DNA of 64,000 bases from Hoeflea sp. (GTDB lineage Bacteria; Pseudomonadota; Alphaproteobacteria; Rhizobiales; Rhizobiaceae). Below are positions 8,787-17,796 of the stretch, in pieces. The stretch spans positions 496,001 through 560,000 of the forward strand of contig JACKJT010000003.1 of NCBI GenBank assembly GCA_020637795.1. Direction: 5' to 3'. The position numbers and the translations under genes were made by a program. The notes below the pieces were generated by a model, which saw only the letters and a list, made by a program, of their open reading frames with translations, was not told the origin of the DNA and searched no databases. Numbering within the stretch: the first letter of the stretch is position 1; each line of letters begins with the position of its first letter.

Positions 8787-9446
8787 ATGAACAGTCTTAC
8801 GATGTGGCGATTACCGGCTATGGCCGCGCTTGCGGGCCTGTTCTTCTCCGGTCCCGCATCGGCGCATCCCCATGTGTTCGCCGAAGCCCGCCTGGAGATT
8901 GACACTTCGGCTGACGGTCGCGTCACCGAACTGCGCAACGTCTGGCGGTTCGACGAGGTCTTTTCCGCAAGCGTTATTCTTGATTTTGACGAGAACGCCG
9001 ATCTCAAGCTCGACGCCGGCGAACTCGCCAGCATCAGCGACATGGTCACCCAGTCCCTCGCCGAGTTCGATTACTACATCAATGTCTCCGTCGACGGTAA
9101 GGATGCAGCCATTGAGTTGCCCGAAGCAATCAAGGTCGATTACCAGGACGGTCAGTTGCTGATGTTTTTTGCCGTTGTCCCTGCGAAAGAACTGCGGTTG
9201 AACGGCAAGATTGCCGTCGGCGTGTTCGATCCGACCATGTATGCGGCCCTGGATTTCATCAATGATGAGGACATGATGGTGACGGGCGGATCAACCGGCC
9301 GATGCGCCCGCCAGGTCGTGCGCCCCGATCCGGACGAAATCATTGCCCAGAACCAGGCCTCGCTCACCGAAGCCTTCTTCGAGACCACCCAGAGCAGCGA
9401 TCTGTCAAAACTGCTTGCCACACGGCTGGAGCTCGACTGCAAATGA
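8787..9446 (+). CDS. DUF1007 family periplasmic protein
   Basis: A 219-residue exported protein with a signal peptide (MAALAGLFFSGPASA, cleaved before HPHVFAEARL). The HPHVF motif right after cleavage is the hallmark of DUF1007 proteins and puts an N-terminal histidine pair at the mature end, a likely metal site. DUF1007 genes are typically linked to nickel/cobalt transporters, as here: its stop overlaps the next start (ATGA at 9443-9446), implying translational coupling. The probable role is periplasmic metal handling for the exporter. The ATG at 8787 gives a proper signal peptide; an earlier in-frame ATG at 8715 adds a non-hydrophobic 24-residue extension. Confidence 0.85.
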   Translation: MNSLTMWRLPAMAALAGLFFSGPASAHPHVFAEARLEIDTSADGRVTELRNVWRFDEVFSASVILDFDENADLKLDAGELASISDMVTQSLAEFDYYINVSVDGKDAAIELPEAIKVDYQDGQLLMFFAVVPAKELRLNGKIAVGVFDPTMYAALDFINDEDMMVTGGSTGRCARQVVRPDPDEIIAQNQASLTEAFFETTQSSDLSKLLATRLELDCK

Positions 9447-10459
9447 AATCAGGATCCGCGCGTTTGGTTCTCACCACGGCGATTGCGCTTGCCCTGCTGG
9501 CAGGCGCGGCGCACGCCCAGTCTTCCCTGGGCATCGGATCGGCCGAGCCGGCGATAACGCCAACCGGTTTTGGTGGCTCCATCCTGCAATGGGTCAATCA
9601 GCAGCAGCAGGCGTTTTACCGGTCCCTGACCGGTGCGCTGAAGGCCATGCGTTCGGATCCCTGGCAGATGTGGGGGCTGGTCAGCCTGTCGTTTCTCTAT
9701 GGCGTCTTCCATGCGGCCGGACCCGGCCACGGCAAGGCGGTGATCTCGTCCTACATGATCGCCAATGAGGTGGCGCTGAAGCGCGGTGTGGTTCTTTCCC
9801 TGCTGTCATCCATGCTGCAGGCAATCACTGCGGTGGCTGTGGTGGGTGTCGCTTACTACCTGCTGCGCGGGCTTTCGGTTTCCATGACCGAGGCCACGCA
9901 TTTCATGGAAATCGCCAGCTATGCGCTGATTGCCGCTTTCGGACTCTGGCTTCTCGGCCGAAAGCTGCTCTCCTTGCGGACCAGCCCCGCATTGAGCGGT
10001 GCACATGTACATGCCCACGCCCATCACGATCATCATCACGACCATGGCCATCACCATCATGATCATGATCACACCGAGGGTGAAATCTGTGCGTCATGCG
10101 GCCATGCTCACGTGCCGGATCCGAAGCTGATTTCGGGCCGTGATTTCAGCGTGCGCGAGGCATGGAGCGCGGTGATAGCGGTCGGGTTGAGACCCTGTTC
10201 CGGAGCTCTCATCGTGCTCACCTTCTCGATGCTGAACGGCCTCTGGATAGCCGGCATTGTCTCTGCCTTCGCCATGGCGCTCGGCACCGCGATCACGGTT
10301 TCGGCCCTGGCGACCCTCGCAGTCATGGCCAAGGGCGCGGCGGTGCGTCTGGCCGGCGCCTCGATGGGAGGTGCGGTTGGCACAACCATCGAGATCCTCG
10401 GCGCAGCCACTGTCTTCGCGCTCGGATTGCTGTTGCTTGCGGCTTCGCTGCAAGCCTGA
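9443..10459 (+). CDS. nickel/cobalt transporter (NicO/RcnA-type)
   Basis: A 338-residue inner-membrane protein. A signal-like N-terminus precedes a segment with HAAGPGHGKAVISSY, the conserved HxxGPGHGK motif of the NicO superfamily. A cytoplasmic or periplasmic histidine-rich loop (about residues 190-215, HAHAHHDHHHDHGH then HHHHDHDH) separates the two halves. The second half has GLRPCSGALIVL, the other signature segment. RcnA relatives export Ni2+/Co2+, while others import nickel or cobalt. It is coupled to the DUF1007 gene through an ATGA overlap. No nickel enzyme or cobalamin gene is nearby, so export is slightly favoured. Confidence 0.88.
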   Translation: MKSGSARLVLTTAIALALLAGAAHAQSSLGIGSAEPAITPTGFGGSILQWVNQQQQAFYRSLTGALKAMRSDPWQMWGLVSLSFLYGVFHAAGPGHGKAVISSYMIANEVALKRGVVLSLLSSMLQAITAVAVVGVAYYLLRGLSVSMTEATHFMEIASYALIAAFGLWLLGRKLLSLRTSPALSGAHVHAHAHHDHHHDHGHHHHDHDHTEGEICASCGHAHVPDPKLISGRDFSVREAWSAVIAVGLRPCSGALIVLTFSMLNGLWIAGIVSAFAMALGTAITVSALATLAVMAKGAAVRLAGASMGGAVGTTIEILGAATVFALGLLLLAASLQA

Positions 10460-10483
10460 GCTTCCTACTCGGGGCTGAACTTC

Positions 10484-10708
10484 CTACTCGGAATTGCTCT
10501 CGTCCCTGCGCTGACGCCTGCCGCGCAGCCAGAAGACAGCAAAAAAGGCCAGCACGAAGAAAGTCGCCAGCGCATAGGACAGCCAGGGCGATATCTCCGA
10601 CAACGACATCATCATCGCCGGCATGAAATAGAACACCAGCCCGGTGCCGAGAAGAATCACCGCCGCCGCGATCGCGGCAGAGCGATTGGATGTGGTCGGT
10701 TCGCTCAT
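10484..10708 (-). CDS. small two-helix membrane protein of unknown function
   Basis: A 74-residue protein with two hydrophobic segments (AAIAAAVILLGTGLVFYFMP and YALATFFVLAFFAVFWL) and a strongly basic C-terminal tail (RGRRQRRDE). The start at 10708 follows a GGAATAG purine stretch. No recognisable family. It is convergent with the Ni/Co transporter gene, with only 24 bp between stops. The codon usage and membrane-like composition make it likely to be real. Confidence 0.6.
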   Translation of the reverse strand: MSEPTTSNRSAAIAAAVILLGTGLVFYFMPAMMMSLSEISPWLSYALATFFVLAFFAVFWLRGRRQRRDESNSE

Positions 10709-10824
10709 CAGGCTATTCCTTTCAATCGGAGATCACGCACCAGATAGACTTTTTCTCCACCACTGCAACACCTGCGGTCAATCTATGCCAATTGGCAGCC
10801 GTCAGTTGGCAGCAGCAGTCCGGT

Positions 10825-11277
10825 TCAGCCACCCTGAACCGGCATCGACATGCGAATGACCGTGCGCTGCGGCTGAATGTCTTCGAGTTCCACCAAAAAA
10901 CCCATCCGCTTGTACCACGCAAGCGCTGGATTAAGGCTGTCGGTAATCAGTGCAACTCGGTCCAATCCCAGTTCACGCGCCCGATCAAACGTTGCCTGAA
11001 GGAGCAAGCGCCCGAGTCCCGAACCGGCCGCTTCCGGCGCAGTGGCAATCGATTCAAGGAAGAGATCGTCCTCACGAATCCGAAGAATGAGCACGCCCCG
11101 GAGCGAACCACGGCTTTCATCAAGCCAGACTTCGCATTCTTCCAGAACCTTGCCATAGTCCCATTCGAGCGGGATCGCCCGCGCACCGACTGTGGCCTCC
11201 GTCCGTGCATAGGCAGCCCGCTGGAAATCTTCGATACGCTGCCGGTCGCCGGCCGAGGCCCGCAGCAACGCAATCAT
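10825..11277 (-). CDS. GNAT-family N-acetyltransferase
   Basis: A 150-residue acetyltransferase. The acetyl-CoA loop is SIATAPEAAGSGLGRLLLQATFDRA and the C-terminal signature is NPALAWYKRMGFL. The acceptor is unknown. Its ATG overlaps the stop of the preceding gene (ATGA, 11274-11277), so it is translated together with another GNAT gene. The two enzymes are of different subfamilies and so are not a simple duplication. Confidence 0.85.
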   Translation of the reverse strand: MIALLRASAGDRQRIEDFQRAAYARTEATVGARAIPLEWDYGKVLEECEVWLDESRGSLRGVLILRIREDDLFLESIATAPEAAGSGLGRLLLQATFDRARELGLDRVALITDSLNPALAWYKRMGFLVELEDIQPQRTVIRMSMPVQGG

Positions 11278-11954
11278 GCTTGCGTTGCCCTCAGATCCTC
11301 AAGGCGCCTTTTCTGCCGGCCATCCGGCTCGAAATTGGATGGATCAAGCCACGCTTCGAAAGCCCGCTTGAGGTTCGGCCACTCGCCGTCGATCATCGAG
11401 AACCAGGCCGTGTCGCGATTGCCGCCTTTCGAGACGATGTGCTGGCGGAACACCCCCTCGAACTGGAAGCCGAGACGTACGGCAGTCACCTTGGAAGGCC
11501 CGTTCTCATTGTGGCATTTCCACTCGTAGCGGCGGTAGTCGAGCTTCTCGAACACGTGCCGCGCCATCAGGTAATGCGCCTCGGTCGACATCGGCGTCCG
11601 CGCCATCGCGGCGCCATGCGCCACCGAGCCGACCTCCACCACGCCGTTTGCCGGATCCGGCCGCATCAGAGATGCCATGCCAACGATATCCCCGCTGTGG
11701 CGGCTGCGGAAAATGCAGGTGACCCAGCCCGATTCTCTTCCTGACCGATCCAGCCAGTCGCAAAGTTCGGAGGATTGTGCGTAAGGCCCGTTCGGAAAGT
11801 AGCGGATCAGATCATTGATCGCCGCACCGCCAAGCGCGCGCCACAGGGCCGTTTCATGCACATCGCGCCGGTACGGCTCGATCATCACGTACCGCCCGGT
11901 CGAAGAAAAACCCGCGGGCGCCTGCCGCGCCGTCCACTTGCTCAAATCACGCAT
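11274..11954 (-). CDS. GNAT-family N-acetyltransferase (RimJ/RimL-like)
   Basis: A 226-residue protein of the acetyltransferase_3/RimJ-RimL branch. Segments typical of this branch are RYVMIEPYRRD, IVGMASLMRPDPANGVVEVG and YRRYEWKCHNENGPSKVTAVRLGFQFEGVFRQH. Members acetylate protein N-termini or small amines. The start at 11954 gives the family-typical N-terminus; a longer in-frame start would overlap the divergent aminotransferase region. It is the first gene of a two-gene GNAT unit, with the second overlapping by 4 nt. Confidence 0.85.
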   Translation of the reverse strand: MRDLSKWTARQAPAGFSSTGRYVMIEPYRRDVHETALWRALGGAAINDLIRYFPNGPYAQSSELCDWLDRSGRESGWVTCIFRSRHSGDIVGMASLMRPDPANGVVEVGSVAHGAAMARTPMSTEAHYLMARHVFEKLDYRRYEWKCHNENGPSKVTAVRLGFQFEGVFRQHIVSKGGNRDTAWFSMIDGEWPNLKRAFEAWLDPSNFEPDGRQKRRLEDLRATQA

Positions 11955-12037
11955 TGATGTCACCTGAATTGAAATTCGCGCCGGGATAGGACATGAGTTC
12001 ATCGGACAAGACAACCACCTTCGGCAGGAAAATCTCC

Positions 12038-13216
12038 ATGATCCATCCAGTTGCAGCCTTTGACCGCATCGGCGAGGAGAATGCCTTCGCCGTTCTCGCG
12101 CGCGCCACCGAACTTGCCAACCAGGGACGGGACATCATCAATCTCGGCATCGGCCAGCCGGACTTCAAGACACCGGCCCATATCGTCGAGGCCGCGGTCA
12201 AGGCGTTGCGCGACGGTCATCACGGTTACACCCCGGCCAATGGTCTGCTCGCCACCCGCGAGGCCGTGTGCCGCAGAACGCTTTCCATGACCGGCGTCGA
12301 GATTTCACCCGACAGCGTGATGATCATGCCCGGCGGCAAGCCCACCATGTACGCAGCAATCCGCATGCTTGGCGAACCGGGTATCGATATCCTCTATCCC
12401 GACCCCGGTTTTCCGATCTACCGCTCGATGATCGAGCATGTCGGCGCCAACCCGATTCCCGTCCCGATGCGCGAAGAGAACGGCTTCGCCTTTTCAGCCG
12501 AAGAAACCCTGGCCCTGATTACCCCGCAAACCCGGCTGCTGATTCTGAATTCACCGGCAAACCCAACCGGCGGCGTCACGCCAAAGGCGGAAATCGACAA
12601 GCTTGTCGCCGGCCTGGCGGCGCATCCCCACGTCGCTATCCTGTCGGATGAAATCTACGATGTCATGACCTATGACGGCGAGAAACACACCTCGCTGCTG
12701 GCCTATCCGGAGATCCGCGACCGGCTGATCGTTCTCAACGGCTGGTCCAAGACCTGGGCCATGACCGGCTGGCGCATGGGCTGGTCGATCTGGCCGGATT
12801 GCCTGATCGGCTATGTTCGCAAGCTCGCCGTCAACTGCTGGTCCTGCGTCAACGCGCCGTCGCAATTTGCCGGCATTGCCGCAATCGACGGTCCGCAGGA
12901 TGCGGTGGCCGAGATGCTCACGGCTTTCGACCGCCGTCGCCGGCTGGTCACCGATCTGCTCAATGGCTTGCCGGGTGTCTCGTGCATCCTGCCCAAGGGC
13001 GCCTTCTATGCATTCCCCAACATTTCGGCCACCGGCTGGAAAGCCAAGAAGCTTGCGAGCGCGCTGCTGGAAGAGGCCGGGGTTGCGCTGATCGGAGGTC
13101 CGGACTTCGGCATTCTCGGGGAGGGATACATCCGGGTATCCTGCGCCAATTCCGACAACAACATCGAGAGCGCAATCTTGAGAGTCGGCGAGTTCCTGAG
13201 AACAAGCAGGCCCTGA
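12038..13216 (+). CDS. class I/II PLP-dependent aminotransferase (aspartate aminotransferase-like)
   Basis: A 392-residue fold-type I aminotransferase. The substrate loop GIGQPDFKTP, the NSPANPTGG motif, SDEIYD and the PLP lysine in LNGWSKTWAMTGWRMGW are all present, and RVSCANS near the C-terminus provides the carboxylate-binding arginine. The amino donor/acceptor pair is not determinable; the enzyme resembles alphaproteobacterial aspartate/aromatic or alanine aminotransferases. The ATG at 12038 has an AGGA ribosome site 8 bp upstream and the family-typical MIHPVAAFDRI start; ATG 11993 would add 15 poorly conserved residues and has its AGGA only 1 nt away. Confidence 0.88.
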   Translation: MIHPVAAFDRIGEENAFAVLARATELANQGRDIINLGIGQPDFKTPAHIVEAAVKALRDGHHGYTPANGLLATREAVCRRTLSMTGVEISPDSVMIMPGGKPTMYAAIRMLGEPGIDILYPDPGFPIYRSMIEHVGANPIPVPMREENGFAFSAEETLALITPQTRLLILNSPANPTGGVTPKAEIDKLVAGLAAHPHVAILSDEIYDVMTYDGEKHTSLLAYPEIRDRLIVLNGWSKTWAMTGWRMGWSIWPDCLIGYVRKLAVNCWSCVNAPSQFAGIAAIDGPQDAVAEMLTAFDRRRRLVTDLLNGLPGVSCILPKGAFYAFPNISATGWKAKKLASALLEEAGVALIGGPDFGILGEGYIRVSCANSDNNIESAILRVGEFLRTSRP

Positions 13217-13225
13217 ACAGATAAA

Positions 13226-13243
13226 GGGCGGCTTTCGCCGCCC
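13226..13243 (+). terminator. stem-loop after the aminotransferase gene
   Basis: GGGCGGC (13226-13232), loop TTTC, GCCGCCC (13237-13243), 9 bp after the aminotransferase stop. The T-run downstream is weak, so it is a probable but not textbook intrinsic terminator. Confidence 0.6.
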
Positions 13244-13419
13244 TCATCCGTCATGCCGTTCTTGGGAGGAGTGAAGTGGCATGTCTGATGATCAAGGTGC
13301 GCTTTAAAAGTTAACGACTTCTAAACGGGAAATAGCCTGTTTTGACCCGCAACTGCACAATCGTGCCAAATCCGGGTCACAAATTACTTGTCCTGACCGG
13401 TCGGGGCGATGCCGTGCAA

Positions 13420-14040
13420 TCACAGCCTTCTGGTCAGAAGGGCCAATCCGGCAAGACCAAAGGCAACAGCGAACATGCCCTCGAACCATCGCCGGAGGCG
13501 CAGATAGACCGCCACGATCCGGCCGCTGGAAAACAGCAGCGCATAGGCCACAAAGACCATCAGACTCTGCATTCCGACGACAACAACCACCGAACCAATT
13601 TCCAGCGGCGAAGCGGAAAACGGAAGACCGACCGAAAAAAGCGCTCCGAAGAACAGGATCGCCTTCGGATTGGTCAGATGCATGGCTAGGCCCTTGCCAT
13701 AGGCGGCGCTGTAACTTCCCGCGGAAACCGAACGGAGTTTTGCCTGGCCAGGAGAAAGGGTGCTACGGGCGCTTTTATAAGCCAGAAACAGCAGGTACCC
13801 GGCGCCACAATAGCGCAGCAATTCGAAGACCCAGGCATTGGCCTGCATGACGGCGCCAAGCCCGAGCGCCGCAGCCACCGACCAGCTCCAGGAACCGCAA
13901 ACGATGCCGGCCACCAGCGCCAGCGCCTGCGTTCGCCCGTGCGCCATCGCGGTTCCGGCTATCGCCAGAGTGGACGGTCCCGGGCTGGCGGTCGCAAGCA
14001 GCGCGGCGGTCATGATCAGGGGCAAGTTGATATCGCTCAT
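13420..14040 (-). CDS. LysE/RhtB-family amino-acid exporter
   Basis: A 206-residue inner-membrane protein with about six hydrophobic helices. The N-terminal ATASPGPSTLAIAGTAMAHGR matches the LysE signature PGP...G followed by a basic residue, and HLTNPKAILFFGALF is the second family signature. These exporters expel amino acids such as lysine, threonine or homoserine lactones. The substrate is not deducible. The start at 14040 (MSDINLPL) places the first helix at the N-terminus; an upstream in-frame ATG adds 12 residues without hydrophobic character. Confidence 0.87.
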   Translation of the reverse strand: MSDINLPLIMTAALLATASPGPSTLAIAGTAMAHGRTQALALVAGIVCGSWSWSVAAALGLGAVMQANAWVFELLRYCGAGYLLFLAYKSARSTLSPGQAKLRSVSAGSYSAAYGKGLAMHLTNPKAILFFGALFSVGLPFSASPLEIGSVVVVVGMQSLMVFVAYALLFSSGRIVAVYLRLRRWFEGMFAVAFGLAGLALLTRRL

Positions 14041-14190
14041 CGTCCGGCCAGCATGGCATCGGACGTGGGCAAGCACAACGCGACGAACAATGACTTTTTC
14101 CGAAGCCAGCCATCACCGGAGCTGATCAGGAGAAGAGCGCGATCCAATCGACACCGGCGGATTGGCGCATATCGGCCATGAATGAAAAAC

Positions 14191-14208
14191 GGGGCGCTTT
14201 CGCGCCCC
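14191..14208 (-). terminator. intrinsic terminator of the dctPQM operon
   Basis: Read on the minus strand, GGGGCGC, loop GAAA, GCGCCCC is followed immediately by GTTTTTC, about 45 bp after the dctM stop (14253). The stem of 7 GC pairs with a tetraloop and U-tract is a canonical Rho-independent terminator. Confidence 0.85.
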
Positions 14209-14252
14209 GGTCAGTCTGGTTTGGGTTTTCTTTGTCCAAGGCACCCAACTGC

Positions 14253-15869
14253 CTATCTGGTGACGATTTCCGGTCCCATCAGGCTGTAGGGCAACCATGT
14301 CGACATCGCCGGCACATAGGTCACGATGATCAGGAACAGGAACAGCACCGCAACGAAGGGCAGCGCCGCGCGCACCACCTGCACCAGGCTCATCCCGGTG
14401 ATTCCGGAGGTGACGAACAGGTTGAGCCCGATCGGCGGCGTGATCATGCCGATCTCCATGTTGACCACCATGATGATGCCGAGATGCACCGGGTCGACGC
14501 CCAGCTCCATCGCGATCGGGAACACCACCGGCGCCACGATCAGGAGCAAGCCGGACGGTTCCATGAACTGGCCACCGATCAGAAGCAGGATGTTGACCGC
14601 GATCAGGAACGTGAACCATGTGAAGCCGTAGCCAAGCATCAGGTCGGTGATCGCGTCCGGAATGCGTTCGGAGGTCAGCACGTGCGCGAACAGCAGAGCG
14701 TTGACGATGATGAACATCAGCATGATGGTCGTCTTGGATGCGTCCACCATCACCTTGCGGGTATCTTCGTTGAAGAAGGCCCTGCCGAAATTGCGGCCCA
14801 TCAGCGACAGGTTGCGGCCCCAGATCGGCAGACCCGCGGCCAGCGCCGAAGGTACCCCGGCGAGACCTTTCTCGCCACGCCAGGCCGTATAGGCGACTAG
14901 GATGGCAAACGAGATGGCGAGACCGAGATTGGAGCGGCCGGTAAAGGTGATCGTCTCGGAATTGCTGGTGGCAAAGAACGACAGGATCATCCAGACGAAA
15001 TAGAAGGCCACCGCATAGACCACACCGGAAAACCCGGCCCGCGCCCGGCGCGAATCCGTGTCGTTGACCCACGTGATTCCCGCCATCGGCCCCATGTCGC
15101 GATAGATGAAGATCGCGATAAAGAAGGAATAGACCGCCGCCACGGCGGCAGCTTCGGTCGGGGTGAAAACCCCGCCATAAATGCCGCCGATGATGATGAT
15201 AATCAGGAAAAGACCCCAGCCCGCATCCTTGCCGCCGGCGACGATCTCGCCAAATCCGCGCCAGGGCTCGGATGGCAATCCCTTGACCCGCGCCACCACG
15301 TAGATCGCGATCATCAGCATCAGACCCGCGACGATTCCCGGGATAACGCCGGCAAGGAACATCCGCCCGACGGACACGTCGGTCGCCGCGGCATAGACCA
15401 CCATGACGATCGAAGGCGGAATGAGAATGCCCAGCGTTCCGGCATTGGCAATGATGCCGGCGGCAAACTCCTTGGAATAACCCACCTGCCGCATGCCGGC
15501 GATGGCGATGGTGCCGATGGCGACCACGGTGGCAGGCGATGATCCGGACAAGGCCGCAAACAGCATGCAGGCGAGCACGCTGGCCATGGCCAGCCCGCCG
15601 CGGAAATGCCCGACCGTTGCGATGGCGAAGCGGATGATGCGTTTGGCCACGCCGCCGGTCGACATGAAGGCCGATGCAAGCACGAAGAACGGGATGGCCA
15701 GCAATGTATAGTTCTGCGAAGCCGTGAACAGCTGGATGGCCACAGAGGACATCGAGTCATTCGAGAAAAAGGCGATCAGGATGATCGACGAGAGCCCCAG
15801 CGACACGGCCACCGGTACGCCAACGAACAAAAGTCCGAGAACGAGCACAAACAGGATTGCGGTTTCCAT
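14253..15869 (-). CDS. dctM: TRAP transporter large permease subunit (DctM), enlarged
   Basis: The 12-helix-type translocation subunit of a tripartite ATP-independent periplasmic transporter. Family signatures include the FVLASAFMSTGG, SGSSPATVVAIGTIAIAGM, AGTLGILIPPSIVMVVYA and GLNLFVTSGITG segments. At 538 residues it is about 110 longer than a typical DctM (~425-430). The extra block lies at about residues 255-365, after FFIAIFIYRDMGP, and carries at least two additional hydrophobic stretches (YAVAFYFVWMILSFFA and LAISFAILVAYTAW). It is the last gene of dctP-dctQ-dctM under DctB/DctD control. Substrate: C4-dicarboxylate or a related organic acid, inferred from the regulators. Confidence 0.9.
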   Translation of the reverse strand: METAILFVLVLGLLFVGVPVAVSLGLSSIILIAFFSNDSMSSVAIQLFTASQNYTLLAIPFFVLASAFMSTGGVAKRIIRFAIATVGHFRGGLAMASVLACMLFAALSGSSPATVVAIGTIAIAGMRQVGYSKEFAAGIIANAGTLGILIPPSIVMVVYAAATDVSVGRMFLAGVIPGIVAGLMLMIAIYVVARVKGLPSEPWRGFGEIVAGGKDAGWGLFLIIIIIGGIYGGVFTPTEAAAVAAVYSFFIAIFIYRDMGPMAGITWVNDTDSRRARAGFSGVVYAVAFYFVWMILSFFATSNSETITFTGRSNLGLAISFAILVAYTAWRGEKGLAGVPSALAAGLPIWGRNLSLMGRNFGRAFFNEDTRKVMVDASKTTIMLMFIIVNALLFAHVLTSERIPDAITDLMLGYGFTWFTFLIAVNILLLIGGQFMEPSGLLLIVAPVVFPIAMELGVDPVHLGIIMVVNMEIGMITPPIGLNLFVTSGITGMSLVQVVRAALPFVAVLFLFLIIVTYVPAMSTWLPYSLMGPEIVTR

Positions 15870-15875
15870 GGCGGA

Positions 15876-16556
15876 TCAGTCCTTCAACACGTTGCGGTTC
15901 TCGGCAACGAGGTCTTCGGCCTCATGTCCGGCGATAATCAGTTCACGCTCACCGCGCCCGATCGCTACCATGGCCTGCAGCGCACGGAAGCCGAACAGGC
16001 CCAGTCCGATGGGGAGGATCAGATAGGCAATCCAGCGCTGCACGCGCTCCTTGAGGCCGAATGTATCCTGCATCCACTCCGGATAGCGCAGATCATCAAG
16101 GCCGATGCCGATCTGGTACATTTTCGACCAGTAGACCATTGCTCCGCCGCTGGTATCCGCGCCGAAGATCCCGAGCCAGGTCGAGTTGATCAGGATCGCT
16201 GCATAGAGAAAGGCGCAGACCGCGCCGAAGATGGCGAAGAAACGAAAAACCGGCTTGGGGAAAAGCCGCAACAGCGCATCGACACCCAGATGCATGCCCT
16301 GCTTCAGACCGTAACTCATGCCGAACAGGATCATCCAGGCAAACAGGATCCGCGTCAGTTCAAGTGCGCCGGTCCAGCCGCTGTTGAAGCCGTAGCGGGC
16401 AATGACCTGAATAAAGGAAACAATGGTGATCAACGCCAGAATGACCGCGAGGACATTTTCTTCAAACCGCGTGACCGAGTCGGGATTGCGGCGTTCCGCA
16501 AGCCAGAACAACGCAATCACTATGATCATGATGATGTAAGGCAAGTAGGTATTCAT
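15876..16556 (-). CDS. dctQ: TRAP transporter small permease subunit (DctQ)
   Basis: A 226-residue four-helix membrane protein. Typical small-subunit features are the RYGFNSGWTGALELTRILFAWMILFG segment (arginine and aromatic residues before the conserved E in ELTR) and GMHLGVDALL. It is somewhat longer than usual (160-190 residues) because of a hydrophilic insertion of about 45 residues (ADTSGG...ERVQRW) before the last helix. It starts at ATG 16556 and ends 6 bp before dctM, so the permeases are co-translated. It pairs with the enlarged DctM, which suggests the insertions in the two subunits may contact one another. Confidence 0.85.
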   Translation of the reverse strand: MNTYLPYIIMIIVIALFWLAERRNPDSVTRFEENVLAVILALITIVSFIQVIARYGFNSGWTGALELTRILFAWMILFGMSYGLKQGMHLGVDALLRLFPKPVFRFFAIFGAVCAFLYAAILINSTWLGIFGADTSGGAMVYWSKMYQIGIGLDDLRYPEWMQDTFGLKERVQRWIAYLILPIGLGLFGFRALQAMVAIGRGERELIIAGHEAEDLVAENRNVLKD

Positions 16557-16637
16557 GGCGTCCCCCCAGTTTGCCGGATGCCCCCGGCAGTCAGTTTGGT
16601 GGATCCGGGAGCTGCCCCCCGGATCCACCTCGCATGC

Positions 16638-17642
16638 TTAGCTGGCGTCGTTTGAGGCCACTGCTGCGTCGATCAGATCGGTGCCGATATCGGCTTCGAA
16701 CTTGGTCCAGACCGGCTTCATCACGTCGACCCACGCCTTGCGCTGCTCGGCGCTGAGCTCGCGAATGGTGCCGCCGGCATCAAGGATGTTCTGACGGTTT
16801 TCCGCTTCCTTGGCGGCGACGGACGCGTTGGCTTCGATCGTCACTTCGTTGGCGATCTTGACGAACTGGTCGCGCACGTCGGGCTCAAGGCTGTTGAGCC
16901 ATTCGGTCGAGGTCACCAGCAGATAGGCCAGCAGCTGGTGGTTGGTTTCCGTTACACCGTCCTGAACTTCGAAAAACTTCTGGGTGTAGATGTTCGACCA
17001 GGAGTTTTCCTGCCCGTCGACAACTCCGGTCTGCAGCGCGCCGTAGACTTCCTTGAAGGCGAGCTTCTGGGCCGAGCCGCCCATGGCTTCGATCATTGCC
17101 ACGGCGACGTCGGATGTCTGAACCCGGAATTTCAGGCCATTGGCATCAGCCGGAGTGAGCAGCGGCTTGTTGGCCGAGAACTGCTTGAGGCCCGAAGACC
17201 AGTAGCCGAGGCCGGTGTAGCCAACGTCTTCCATCACGGTCAGCAGGCCCTTGCCGGCATCCGACTGGGTGAAAGCGTCAACGGCCTTGAGACTGGCGAA
17301 CAGGAACGGCAGGTCGAACAGCCGGTACTTCAGCGTGTAGGCCTCGAACTTCGAAAGCGAAGGTGCGGCGAGCTGGACATCGCCCAGCAGCAGGGCTTCG
17401 AGGACTTTGTCGTCATCGAACAGCGTCGAGTTGGCGAAGACTTCCATGCAGGCCTTGCCGTTCATTTCCGAGTTGACCCGCTCGGCCAGCAGCGTTGCGG
17501 CGTCGCCCTTCGGGTGACCGGTCGCGGCCACCACGTGGCTGAACTTGATAACCATCTCGCCATCGTCGCAATTGGCCGAAGCGGCATTGGCGGTGAAAAG
17601 GAGTGCGGCGGCGGAAACGGCGCCGAGAAGAAGCTTTTTCAT
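16638..17642 (-). CDS. dctP: TRAP transporter periplasmic substrate-binding protein (DctP)
   Basis: A 334-residue secreted binding protein with a classic signal peptide (MKKLLLGAVSAAALLFTANAASA). The DctP-family core includes KFSHVVAATGHPKGDAA, the ligand-carboxylate arginine region LKFRVQTSDV and the signature GVVDGQENSW. It captures a dicarboxylate-like acid in the periplasm and delivers it to DctQM. The start at 17642 has a GGAG ribosome site. A perfect sigma-54 promoter lies 139 bp upstream. The gap of about 80 bp to dctQ holds no strong terminator. Confidence 0.92.
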   Translation of the reverse strand: MKKLLLGAVSAAALLFTANAASANCDDGEMVIKFSHVVAATGHPKGDAATLLAERVNSEMNGKACMEVFANSTLFDDDKVLEALLLGDVQLAAPSLSKFEAYTLKYRLFDLPFLFASLKAVDAFTQSDAGKGLLTVMEDVGYTGLGYWSSGLKQFSANKPLLTPADANGLKFRVQTSDVAVAMIEAMGGSAQKLAFKEVYGALQTGVVDGQENSWSNIYTQKFFEVQDGVTETNHQLLAYLLVTSTEWLNSLEPDVRDQFVKIANEVTIEANASVAAKEAENRQNILDAGGTIRELSAEQRKAWVDVMKPVWTKFEADIGTDLIDAAVASNDAS

Positions 17643-17780
17643 GAGATATCCTCCACTGGGGCAAGATGCCCGGAACTTGTAAAGCGAAGCGGAGACCGGA
17701 GAATACCGGAAAGCCCGGGCCATTGACCCGGCATCCCCCCGGCGATGTCCTCCCGTCCATCGCATTCAACAGTACAATCT

Positions 17781-17796
17781 AGCAAACCACGTGCCA
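17781..17796 (-). promoter_or_regulatory. sigma-54 (-24/-12) promoter for dctPQM
   Basis: On the minus strand the sequence reads TGGCACGTGGTTTGCT, which matches the RpoN consensus TGGCACGNNNNTTGCW at every defined position. It lies about 139 bp upstream of the dctP start and just downstream of dctD, whose product is a sigma-54 activator. An imperfect dyad at 17853-17880 (around GCGGTC AACG GACCCGC) upstream could be a DctD-binding site, but this part is weak. Confidence 0.88.
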
